Of a DNA stretch of 64,000 nucleotides, positions 54,370 to 63,737 are shown piece after piece. The notes beneath the pieces are model-generated. The model was not told the origin of the DNA and ran no database searches. It was given only the letters and a program-made list of their open reading frames with translations. Position numbers and translations under genes: made by a program. Location of the stretch: the NCBI RefSeq assembly GCF_034140825.1, contig NC_089038.1, positions 19,581,501 through 19,645,500 on the forward strand, given 5' to 3'. Origin of the DNA: Oryza sativa Japonica Group (taxonomy: Eukaryota > Streptophyta > Magnoliopsida > Poales > Poaceae). Positions within the stretch are counted from its first letter, which is position 1, and each line of letters opens with the position of its first letter.

Positions 54370-55239
54370 TTAGTGGGGTATGGTGAAGTACAGGGGAAGT
54401 AAAAGCCGTAACATACTTTCGCGAATTTCAGCAAATTTGTCGACGCCCTCATCTCTGGCAGCTACACCAGCATCATCTTGTAGGCCAGTCACCTCCTCCC
54501 CACCGACAAGCTGCTCAATGTCATCCATGTGCTGCTCCTCCAAGTTGGCGGAGATGTCTTTGTCCGGTTTCTGCTCCAAGTTGTGGACGCCGCCACCACT
54601 TTCCTCGTCCTCGGAGTTAGGGACGACGCAGCCTTCGGGTGGCAGCTCGGAGTCGTCGACGCCGCCACTTTCCTCGTCCTCGGAGTCAGGGACGACGCAG
54701 CCTTCGGGTGGCAGCTCGGAGTCGTGGACGCCACCACTTTCCTCGTCCTCGGAGTCAGGGACGACGCAGCCTTTGGGTGGCAGCTCGGAGTCGTGGACAC
54801 CACCACTTTCCTTGTCCTCGGAGTCAGGGACGACGCAGCCTTCGGGTGGCAGCTCAGAGTCGTGGACACCACCACTTTCCTCGTCCTTGGAGTCAGGGAC
54901 GACGCAACCATCAGCTGGCAGGTCGGAGTCATCGACGCCGCCACTTGCCTCATCCTTGGAGTCAGGCACGCAGCCGTCGGGTGGCAGGTCGGAGTCGTCG
55001 ACGCCGCCACTTGCCTCGTCCTCGGAGTCAGGGACAACGCAGCCGTCGGGTGGCAGCTCGGAGTCGTCGACGCCGCCACTTGCCTCGTCTTCAGAGTCTG
55101 GGACGAAGCCACCGTCTGGTGGCAGCTCTGAGTCATTGACGCTGCCACACGTCTGGTCCTCCGACTCAGGGACGAAGCAACCGCCGGGATGCCACTCCGC
55201 ATCAGACAAGTATCCATATGCATGCTGCTTCTCGGTGAG
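54370..55239 (-). CDS. Hypothetical acidic repeat protein frame within the mariner-like element (uncertain)
   Basis: A 290-codon open frame encodes about ten 23-aa units of the type DSELPPEGCVVPDSEDEESG, flanked by LLTEKQHAYGYLSDAEWHPG and a C-terminal DIEQLVGGEEVTGLQDDAGV ... MLRLLLPLYFTIPH. There is no ATG at its start; it begins after a possible acceptor site (TCTAG), so it would be a 3' exon. The opposite strand is also open from an ATG at 54380 (288 codons, SSESGTTQPSGG repeats), because the 69-bp period keeps all frames open. Acidic, Ser/Asp/Glu-rich repeats look more protein-like than the plus-strand reading, but expression is unproven. It is unlike transposase and may be captured host sequence. 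Confidence 0.35.
   Translation of the reverse strand, partial: LTEKQHAYGYLSDAEWHPGGCFVPESEDQTCGSVNDSELPPDGGFVPDSEDEASGGVDDSELPPDGCVVPDSEDEASGGVDDSDLPPDGCVPDSKDEASGGVDDSDLPADGCVVPDSKDEESGGVHDSELPPEGCVVPDSEDKESGGVHDSELPPKGCVVPDSEDEESGGVHDSELPPEGCVVPDSEDEESGGVDDSELPPEGCVVPNSEDEESGGGVHNLEQKPDKDISANLEEQHMDDIEQLVGGEEVTGLQDDAGVAARDEGVDKFAEIRESMLRLLLPLYFTIPH
54585..55200. repeat. 69-bp minisatellite, about nine copies
   Basis: The unit GGCAGCTCGGAGTCGTCGAC-GCCGCCACTTTCCTCGTC-CTCGGAGTCAGGGACGACGCA-GCCTTCGGGT (69 bp, shown in pieces) repeats head to tail with a few substitutions per copy. One copy near 54966 has lost 3 bp. Outer copies are more diverged than inner ones, as in expanding arrays. Confidence 0.95.
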
Positions 55240-55340
55240 TAACTAGACACCGTCAGCGCCAAGCACCCCACCACCACGGCGCTCCTCGGTGAGTACCTAG
55301 ACACCGCCGACGCCAAGCACCCCACCACCACGGCGCCTAC
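55233..55340. repeat. Tandem duplication of about 54 bp
   Basis: CGGTGAGTAACTAGACACCG and CGGTGAGTACCTAGACACCG each lead into GCCAAGCACCCCACCACCAC; two adjoining copies. Confidence 0.85.
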
Positions 55341-56149
55341 ATCCACCTCGCCTTCCTCCACTTGCCTGTTGTGCTTCGACGTCTAGTTCCGCCACCCTCC
55401 GCTTGGGTGCTGCCCTTCTGACCAGGTGAGCCGTGACCTCCGATGCTGCAAGGGGCAGTGAATTGTCGTGCGCCGACCGCACCATTGTCATGCGCCCACG
55501 CCGACTGTGGAGGGGAGAGGCGAGGTGAGGAGGCTAGGGATTGGGGATTGAAGTTTAGTGCAACATAGGAACCGAATCGAGGTGGGAAAGAGTGGGGATT
55601 AGGGTTGGGGGTGACGGAGGAACCGAATCAGGACGGGGAAGATTGAGGATCGTGTGGGCGGCGATGGAGAGCGATGGAGATTGGGGATCGGCACGGAAGC
55701 GCGGTGGGAGGGGGACGAGCGGCGAATGAGTCGAGATTGGGGGCAGATGGGGGCAAGAGCGAGAGGATAAGATCGATTACTATATTAGCGCAAAAAATAA
55801 AAAAAAAACTCATTTTTTTCCTGTTCCACTTCCACGTATACGGAGGGGCCCACCACTTCTCTCTACAACAGTACAACGACATGTTTTCTGGGACAATCCG
55901 GGGGCGGTGAAACATCAACTTTTCTGGGACGGAGGAAGTACAATTATAATCCTACGTCAAATAAAAAAAGATAATAATGTCCACATTCCCCATATCCTCT
56001 CTCCTAGGATTTATGAAACTGACCAAGCTAGCCAAATACTTTCATAGTCACCTCCAGCTCCTATAAGATTTAGCACCCACTTGAGCTAAGTTTAGAGTTA
56101 GATCTAGGAGTTGAAGCTATACCAAACAAATCCTTATTCCCCAAAGGCC

Positions 56150-56523
56150 TAAAACCGATAAGGAGCATCGTTGATTTTGTTTGCCTTAGAGATGGCCTAG
56201 GCCCAGCCCAGCCCAGCCCGCACATCTGTTCCATTCCGTTTCAGTGCGCTACACGCTACCATACACGAGAGGGAGGAGAAGTCAATACAAGTACGGTGGC
56301 TAGGGGCGGTAATGAGTCCAACATTTTAGCCTACAAAGAGGGTTTGGCTCAAAAGTGATTGGGCTGGGATTTAATAGATTTTTGAGCTAAAACTATTTAA
56401 GGTGGGTTGTGAAAGGGCCCATGGGCCCTAGCTCATTACCACCCATAAGTGAATGAGGCACACAGAGAGAGAGAGGCCACCACCACTCACTCCTTCAACT
56501 TCAATGGCAGCTCGGTGTAGGTT
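56150..56523 (+). pseudogene. Duplicated promoter and start region of the amidohydrolase gene
   Basis: Segments in order: GTTTGCCTTAGAGATGGCC, CAGCCCAGCCCAGCC, TACACGAGAGGGAGGAG, GTACGGTGGC, CACACAGAGAGAGAGAGGCC, CACCACCACTCACTCC and TTCAATGGCAGCTCGGTG. All recur in the same order at about 57225-57440 before and at the start codon of the amidohydrolase gene (GTTTGCCCTTGAGATGGCC ... TTCAATGGCAGCTCGCTC). The copy ends about 20 bp into the first exon, right where a 22-bp tandem array begins. It is split by a 147-bp element. Confidence 0.85.
56301..56447. mobile_element. Small hAT-like MITE inside the duplicated start region
   Basis: TAGGGGCGGTAATGAG at the left and CTCATTACCACCCATA at the right form a terminal inverted repeat of about 16 bp. 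The sequence interrupts an otherwise collinear match between the duplicate and the real gene start, so it inserted after the duplication. A clear 8-bp target duplication was not found. Confidence 0.7.
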
Positions 56524-56850
56524 CAAATTTTGAAAACTTTCAAATTAAACTTTGAAAATTTTTAACTCGAAATTTAAATTTGCAAAACAAATTTTGAAAA
56601 CTTTCAATTCAGATTTAAAAATTTTCAACTCGAGATACGAAAACTTTCAACTTAGATTTGAAAACTTTTAACACGAATTTGAAATCTTTCGACTCTAGAT
56701 TTAAAAAATTTCAATTCGAGATTTGAAAACTTCTAAATCAAGATTTGAAAACTTCCAACTCGAGATTTGAAAACTTCCAACTCGTGATTTGAAAACTTTC
56801 AACTCGAGATTTGAAAACTTTCAAGTCAAGATGTAAAAACTTTCAACACA
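56524..56850 (+). repeat. 22-bp satellite-like array, about 15 copies
   Basis: Consensus ATTTGAAAACTTTCAACTCGAG (22 bp). Copies in the right half are closer to consensus; those in the left half are more diverged and some are 19-21 bp long. It starts directly behind the truncated copy of the amidohydrolase start. Confidence 0.92.
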
Positions 56851-57043
56851 AAACATTTGAAAACACGTGTGCTAAATATTAAAAAAATCAGAAAAAGCGA
56901 AAAAGAAAAGGGAAAAAAGGATGCAAAAAAAATGCAAAAAAAAGAAAGAGAAAAAAAATCGCTGCGCGCAGGATGGGCTGCTAGCTGGCACGCACACAAA
57001 TTAGCTTCCATGATAAACCCACAGGTACAAGAATTAGATCGTA

Positions 57044-57168
57044 CTCCCTCTGTCCCATAATATAGCAACCTAGAACCATATAAAATATTTTATAGTATAA
57101 CAAATCTGGACATGAGACTTTCCAGATCTGTTGTATTATGAAATAAGTTGCTATTTTGTGGTTGAGGG
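57044..57168. mobile_element. Stowaway MITE upstream of the amidohydrolase gene
   Basis: CTCCCTCTGTCCCATAATATAGCAACC on the left; GTTGCTATTTTGTGGTTGAGGGG then TA on the right. The central AAATCTGGACATGAGACTTTCCAGATCTG also pairs. Confidence 0.8.
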
Positions 57169-57427
57169 GTACGATTAGATCTAAGGCAAGACAGGAGGGA
57201 GGCAAAGTAGACTTACTCGAAACCGTTATCGGGCCGCTGATTCCGTTTGCCCTTGAGATGGCCCTGCCAACATATTCCAGCCCAGCTCAGTCCAGCCTGC
57301 AGATCCGTGTACACGGGAGGGAGGGAGTTGGAGGAGGAGGAGAGGACACGTGTACTTACGGTGGCAGAGCCGCTGAGGCGCGCAGAGAGGGAGAGGAGAC
57401 GCCATCACCACCACCACTCCACCTTCA

Positions 57428-60400
57428 ATGGCAGCTCGCTCGTGCAGGTTCCTCTACTCCTCCTCCTCCTCCCCCATCGCCACCACCTCCCCGCTGCTCT
57501 CCCCCACCCCCTCCGCTGCCACGAGGAGGAAGCTTCTGCTCTCCTCCACCTGCGGCACGATCGCCTCCGCCGCCGCCGCGTCCGCCATGGAGGGGCAGGG
57601 CGCCCCCGCTGCTCCCGGAGGCAAGGGAAGCGCCATCGTCGTCGTCGACTCCCACCTCCACGTCTGGGCCTCCCCGCAGCAGGTGCGCGCGCGCCCTAGC
57701 CGTTGTTACTTACATTCCCCAATTTTTTTGAAGGTTTGCTTTGCTTTACGGGTGGCGTGTAATTCGCGCGTGCAGGCGGCGGAGAGGTACCCGTATTTCC
57801 CTGGGCAGGAGCCGCCGATCCGTGGTGACGTCGACTTGTTGCTCCAGGTTCTCCTCCATTCATCGGTCCCTCGCAAAATAATAATCATCTGCATTCAATC
57901 TTGTTTCGTCTTTTGCTAGAAATGTCTGTACATTTGGATGGGTGATAGCCTTGTTGGTTGGAGAATTTTTCATGTTTCTGTCAAAAATTTTGGGGATAAC
58001 ACTTGAGCTGCTCGATGGACAGTTTTTAACTTGGGAATTGGGACTTTATCGATTGAGGAAGACATGGCTATTCAATTCCTGTGATGGACAGAACCTGAAT
58101 ATCACTTAGCTGCTAAAATAGTGTTGCTAATTTCAGTTGAAATATCCATCCTGTTGATTTTTTATCCCCAAATGGTTTGGACTAACATCATGGGAGTGAT
58201 GAACTGATGATAGTCAGTCTTTTGTGGTTATAATAGTTAATTGGAGATATTGTTTTGAACTCTGTTCCCTCCCTTTTTTTTTCTAGTGTATGGATGAAGC
58301 CGGAGTGGACGGAGCTCTCATTGTTCAACCTATCAATCATATGTTTGATCACTCATTAGTTACTAGGTAAATGTTTCTTGAATCCATCTGATCTGAAACT
58401 CATATGGTTTTATCGATAAAAAGAAGTTCAATTATAGGATTCTTTCTCTGATATGTTAATGCACATACCAACACAATAAACTAGGTTATAATTTGTTGAT
58501 TTTGTTTTTGTTGTAGCGTGTTGAAGAAATACCCATCCAAATTCATTGGTTGCTGTCTTGCTAATCCTGCAGATGATGGAAGCGGCATTAAACAGCTTGA
58601 ACATCTAATTGTACAAGTACATACCTTGGAACTTTCCCAAACCTAAAAACTGGTTCAAACCTACAGTCTGATATATGATTCATTTGCTTCTCACTAGGAA
58701 AAGTATCGTGCTGTCCGGTTCAACCCCAACTTATGGCCGTCAGGTCAAAAGGTTTGTAGGGGCAACTGTGCTGTATAAATTTTCATGTTCTCTTGAATGT
58801 TGATTATCGTAAATGATTTGGACTTCACAAGTCAGAACACAAAATGCCTTAAAATTATAGATGACAAATGAGGTTGGGAGGTCATTATTCGCTAAGGCTG
58901 GAGAACTTGGAGCACCAGTTGGAATCATGGTGATGAAGGTAAAATGCATTCCTCTGCCACGATGCATTGCAATGTGCATAGACTTGTCTTCTTAGGGTAC
59001 TCACAATGTGCAAGTGTTACATAGTAGTTTAAGATTTTGTATGAAGTTATCTAATTCTAAAATGCCAATGGGAGCAAAAAGATTAGCAGACAAGGTGCAG
59101 GCTGGGTTTCGAAGTAACTGCTGAAAATAATAACTTCTATTGTTACTTGCCAAGTTTTTGCCAGCTGATTCTAACATTTGCATCAGTCAGGCTCTGAATG
59201 GCACAACTATGATCACAAATGTGAAATTCTTTTGTATGGAGGTGATCATTGCTGAAAGTCTGACTATTCTTCTCCTTTCAGAATACTGTTGGTGCCACCA
59301 TTGCCATTTTACAATAAAGCCTACATTGTAACACTTGCACGTTTTGAGTAAAGTAAAAGGCATGTTCTTTTGGTCTACTAAGGCCTAGGTACTCTAGAAC
59401 ATAAAAGGAAATTTCATATGTTTTCTTTTGTCATTGTTAATCTATTCGTTCATGCTCTTTGCACATGCAGGGAATCAGTACATATATTCAGGAGATAGAG
59501 GAGCTCTGCACAGATTATCCAAAAACTACTGTTATTTTCGATCATATGGCTTTCTGCAAGCCACCAATGTAAACTTTTTTTATTTGCTTCTCCTGAACTG
59601 TAGTATTTGTAATCCTTAGCCAAGTGCTTCTTGTCTGTGTTAATGCCATTTCCATTGACATCCAGGAACATTGAAGAAGAGAAGGCCTTCACTTCATTTC
59701 TAGAACTATCCAGATTCCCTCAGGTACTTCATGAAACCATTCCAAATTAATGGCTTGTCTAATTCTACTTTAACCATTTACATGCAATTCTTTCATAGTT
59801 ACCAATAACTTCTGAAAAAAATATTTATTGTAAATTTAAGCTACCTTTGGTACTTGTTGAAGCCTACATTCTTCCGTTTCTCTTATCAGAGATCATGGGT
59901 CAGTAGCTTTGTTTCCTGAACCGTGAGGTTTAGTACTCGAGGATTAATAGTATTTATGCAGTGATGAAATTATAGGAACCTAAATGAAATGAAAGAGATT
60001 GATATGATCTTTAGTTCCTATTCAAGTTTGTTGGTTGAAGACGGTATTGTACAATAAGTTTCTCAGCTATGAAATGGAATCAGTTCCTTCTGTTTGACAC
60101 CGTTACACTTACACTGAATCACTGATGCTATAATGCTTGACTTGAACAGATTTACGTCAAATACAGTGCGCTCTTTCGTATTTCAAGAGAAGCATATCCA
60201 TATGAGGACACATCTCAGCTTCTTTCCCGTGTGATCTCTAGCTATGGAGCGAATCGAATAATGTGGGGAAGGTAATTCACACCTTAAGTGGGACCTTCAT
60301 TTTAACATATGCTCTGCAACTAGTAGTACCCCAATAAGAAGTCTTCTAAGGAATTATGCTAATAACACTACTATTGATCAATCGATTAGTGTTGAAGTCT

Positions 60401-60694
60401 TACAAAACCCTCCAGTAAGAATAACATAATCCGCACTCCTATTAGAAATCTGTAATGGACACGAATAGATGATCTCTTGCATGCTTGCAAACCCCAGTAC
60501 CTGTATAAACTTCTTATGCTCTGCACTTATTCTGCAGTGACTTCCCCTTCGTTGTTCCTGAATGTGGCTACAAAGGGGCCAAGGAGGCGATCTCTCATGT
60601 CGCCGGCAAGATACCTGTTTCCTCGTCAGATTTGGAATGGATCTTAGGCAAAACAGTGACCCAACTGTTCCAAGGTGCATGGGTTTCTGCATGA
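57428..60694 (+). CDS. Amidohydrolase-2 family metal-dependent hydrolase, probably plastid-targeted
   Basis: The ten exons are 57428-57682, 57776-57847, 58287-58366, 58517-58616, 58698-58751, 58861-58938, 59471-59568, 59666-59723, 60150-60271 and 60538-60694; joined they give 1074 nt and 357 aa in frame. The metal-binding HxH is in VVVDSHLHVW (His76, His78). Other family landmarks are GVDGALIVQP, FIGCCLANPADDG, YRAVRFNPNLWPSG, VIFDHMAFCKPP (metal-binding His), and MWGRSDFPFVVPECGY (catalytic Asp). This family (TIM-barrel, PF04909 type) hydrolyses C-N or lactone bonds; the plant substrate is not deducible. The first 53 residues are Ser/Thr/Arg-rich with few acids, a likely chloroplast transit peptide. 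Met54 in a good context (GCCATGG) could start a cytosolic form. Confidence 0.95.
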
Positions 60695-61400
60695 TAGGGG
60701 TGTCATTGGTTAGTGTAGCTTTTATTGGTCAGTAAATATCCTTGCAATGAGAGGGTGAAAAAGATTCTTGTATGAGAGGAAAACGGCGTTATCCAGTTAA
60801 AGCATTATTCTTTCTATTCGCTAATTGATAACCTGTTTAGGTTATCCTTTTTTGCAAGGTATTAAATGTTTATATACAATAGCTCGGCTCATTGCAAATC
60901 TTTCTGGTCACCCAACAAAGCACTTCAAAAGTTCATACTTCTAGTGCAAAATTGTCCAAAAATATTCAGCATGTGAAAATGATCTCAAGAAAATGATGAG
61001 ATCATTATAAATCCAAAATCTCTGTTTCTACTCGATAATGTTTTGAGACCCGTTTGGCACTAAAATATCATTACTACGTTGTTTTCCTTGTGTTTCTTCA
61101 TGGGATGGTTTGGGAGTTTAAGCAAACATCTTAAGCCGATGGGCTGAGAAATTGTCCTCCCAATCAAGGCCTCACAGTGGTAGTATTACTTTTCAAATCA
61201 GCAAGCTATATAGGCATCACACATTTTCTTTTTATTTTTTCTAGTCAGTAATGAATATGTATACCAGCCTTACATTACAACAGGATTAACAATAACATTG
61301 CATACAAACTCAAAAAGTAGAGGAGAAAAAGAGGAAATTATGGTCGAAATGTACAGGTAGACAACTGGAGAACACAACCAAGTACTGTAGCTATTATGTA
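60695..61400. other. 3' flank of the amidohydrolase gene
   Basis: 3' UTR probably to about 60880 (TATTAAATG near 60860). No further gene. Confidence 0.45.
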
Positions 61401-61620
61401 CTCCCTCCATCCCCTAATATAAGGGATTTTGACATTTTACTTGCACTGTTTGACCATTCATCTTATTGAAAAATTAGAATTATTATTTATTTTATTTTTG
61501 ACTTACTTTATTATCCAAAGTACTTTAAGTACAACTTCTTATTTTTTATATTTGCATAAATTTTTTTGAATAAAATAAGTGGTCAAACAGTGCAAGCAAA
61601 ATGTCAAAATCCGGAGCGAG
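61401..61620. mobile_element. Stowaway MITE
   Basis: CTCCCTCCATCCCCTAATATAAGGG at the left and TCAAAATCCGGAGCGAG then TA at the right, with inner GACATTTTACTTGCACTGTTTGACCA paired with TGGTCAAACAGTGCAAGCAAAATGTC. Confidence 0.9.
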
Positions 61621-61799
61621 TATCACTCTGCTTGTTTGGCACATATTGACCTAGCGTGGACTAAACCACATGATCAAATTGCGCCTGTACATGATATCAT
61701 CACCATACTAGTCAAGTATGGACAATAAGAAGCTAACGATGCCATCGATGCTAGCGGCGAAGTGTTTTTTCCCCTAGTTAGTAGTAATTGTTAATGGGT

Positions 61800-61858
61800 G
61801 TTTTTGTAGTCGAGACATCAAGGCGCTTCATCAATGTCTCGACTACCAAAAACATCTT
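61800..61858. repeat. Short perfect-stem hairpin
   Basis: TGTTTTTGTAGTCGAGACAT and ATGTCTCGACTACCAAAAACA pair over about 20 bp with one bulge, loop about 17 nt (CAAGGCGCTTCATCA). Non-coding neighbourhood. It could be a MITE core or a small-RNA precursor. Confidence 0.7.
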
Positions 61859-63700
61859 CTCCAAATACTTACCAAGACATCAAAACACAGTAATTAGTAA
61901 CCAAACCTCTTGTTTATACCAGAGTTTGTTGGAGAAGATAATGATGCTGATATATATACTACATTAGTAAACTTTCAAACGGACATAGTGAGGGAAAAAA
62001 ATATAATGAATGAAAAAGAAGAGGAATACAAATTAAAATAACATAAGTGAGATAACCTATGAGCTACCATGATCAATGTTTATGACATTTCAAGTATAGT
62101 TTCTAATGAATGAATTTAAGGAACAACCATCGATAGTAGACACCATCTCCATCTATTGAGGTTAGGGTTTATAATGTGGCACCAATTTTTGCTGGTGCAT
62201 GTCTATATATTTTTGAAACCATATGGACAGAAAAAAAATTATTGGTACAACTAGCTATTCTCCTTATATTTCAATTATAAGTTCATAACATTAAATGATA
62301 ACCTACATTTGCGGTACTATATAATTTTTCCACTATGTTTTGATCGTTGACGGTAGGTGTTGCTTGACCATTCAGAGCAACTTTCCATGCTCCATGTAAC
62401 CGCTGACAGTCGTGGTAGGATACTTTCTTTTACAGATAAAAGAAAGAAAAACCATACATATATATATATATCATCATTCTAACATTTTTACATAAACAAG
62501 ACAATAAGTACATCAAATGGCTCTACCGTTTTCCTTGTTTCCTTTACATCTACATATTAATTGTAAAACTATATAATTTTCTCTTTTATTTTTTTAGTCT
62601 TCATGAGGGGTCGTTTGACATTGTGTCTCGAACCGACCTCTCATGTTTTAATCATAGTTTAAGCACCATTAATCGTCAATAAGCGCTTAAATCTATTTTT
62701 TCCTACCTTTTATGATCCTCACATTTATATTTTCATGCAAACACGATAGTGAAAGGTTAACACATTAACCGGCTCTACTTTCCACGTTTCTATCACAATT
62801 TCTTATTAAATGCTAACCACATTTGTAAAACTATAGTATAACTTTCTCTTTTATTGCTAACCGTGTAAACGGTTACTTGACCATGTGTCCTTTTTCGGTG
62901 TTTCTTGATATAACCGTTAACGGTCAACTATGTGCCCAATATCCAATTTAGAGGAGTTTCTAGCTATAGCAGCTTCGACATATTCTCACCTAGATTATGA
63001 GAAGTTGTACCTATAGAATCCAGAAAATAAATTAGAAGTTAAAAAAACCAGCTACCAACCAACTGCTTTTCAGAATCTTAAAGCCTCATCGGTTACCCAT
63101 ATCCCCCAAAAAGCTAAAACGACTTATTAGGAAATAAAAATTATTAATTTATAAGTAAAACTTGTATATATTTGTTCGTAGCGACTTAAAAGTTAGTGTA
63201 AAAAGAAATTATGTCGAAAATATCTTAAAATTAGCTTCAAATCAATTTTTTGCTTTTGTTTTGGCTTATTAGTTTAACCGATAAGGATCTTATACTCCCA
63301 TTATTTGGCTGATTTGAGAAATCAAACGAAACGTCATATTTACAAATAAAAAATAATTTATTAATAAAATTTTTATAGACGTGTTCTTAATGATCTAAAA
63401 GCAAATACTGAAAATAAATATCAAAACCAACTCTAAATTAAATATTAAAAATTCAAATTTCGATTAATAAGTATAAGCATAATAAAAAAAATTGAGGCCG
63501 TTACTTTCTCAAACATAGGCAAAATATCTCGATAGGCCATTTCCCGCACCTCTTCATGATTCCCAAATTTATTTTACCACCATCACGATATAAGTATTGG
63601 TTTTAACCGACCTTCAGGCTTCAGCCCGGCAAGGACGAGCGGATTGTATCTCTGCAAGTCTGCATCACGCGACCAAAAATAAACCCGCGGAGAAAAGAAA
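61859..63700. other. Intergenic region up to the last gene
   Basis: AT-rich. A (TA)n run lies near 62456-62470. The part at 63290-63480 resembles a common rice interspersed repeat (GAAATCAAACGAAACGTCATATTTAC...). No gene supported. Confidence 0.4.
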
Positions 63701-63710
63701 AAAAAAACAC

Positions 63711-63732
63711 AGAGAGAGAGAGAGAGAGAGAG
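63711..63732 (+). repeat. (AG)11 microsatellite in the 5' leader of the last gene
   Basis: Eleven AG units directly before GGAGACATGGG. GA repeats at this position are common in rice 5' leaders and can bind BPC/GAGA factors; function not shown. Confidence 0.9.
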
Positions 63733-63737
63733 GAGAC

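Larger units (their letters stand above)
49810..55938 (+). mobile_element. Mariner-like (Osmar-type) DNA transposon, 6.1 kb, with nested insertion
   Basis: Terminal inverted repeats CTTCCTCCGTCCCAGAAAA (left) and TTTTCTGGGACGGAGGAAG (right), each flanked by TA (49808-49809 and 55939-55940), define both ends. These ends resemble Stowaway termini, as known for Osmar elements and the Stowaway MITEs they mobilise. The left half holds a four- to five-exon transposase gene with a DD39D catalytic domain, now carrying two in-frame stops. A Stowaway MITE is inserted at 51465-51614. The right 2.4 kb contains a 69-bp coding minisatellite and GC-rich sequence not typical of the core element. Intact ends suggest it could still be moved in trans. 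Confidence 0.93.

Noticed and set aside
54585-55200. Regular repeats considered as a CRISPR-like array
   Set aside because: Units are directly adjacent without unique spacers, and the context is a plant nuclear transposon; this is a minisatellite. The same holds for the 22-bp array at 56524-56850.
54380-55246. Plus-strand 288-codon frame over the 69-bp repeats, starting with ATG
   Set aside because: Open because the repeat length is a multiple of three; Ser/Thr/Pro-only translation. I kept the acidic minus-strand reading as a weak candidate instead.
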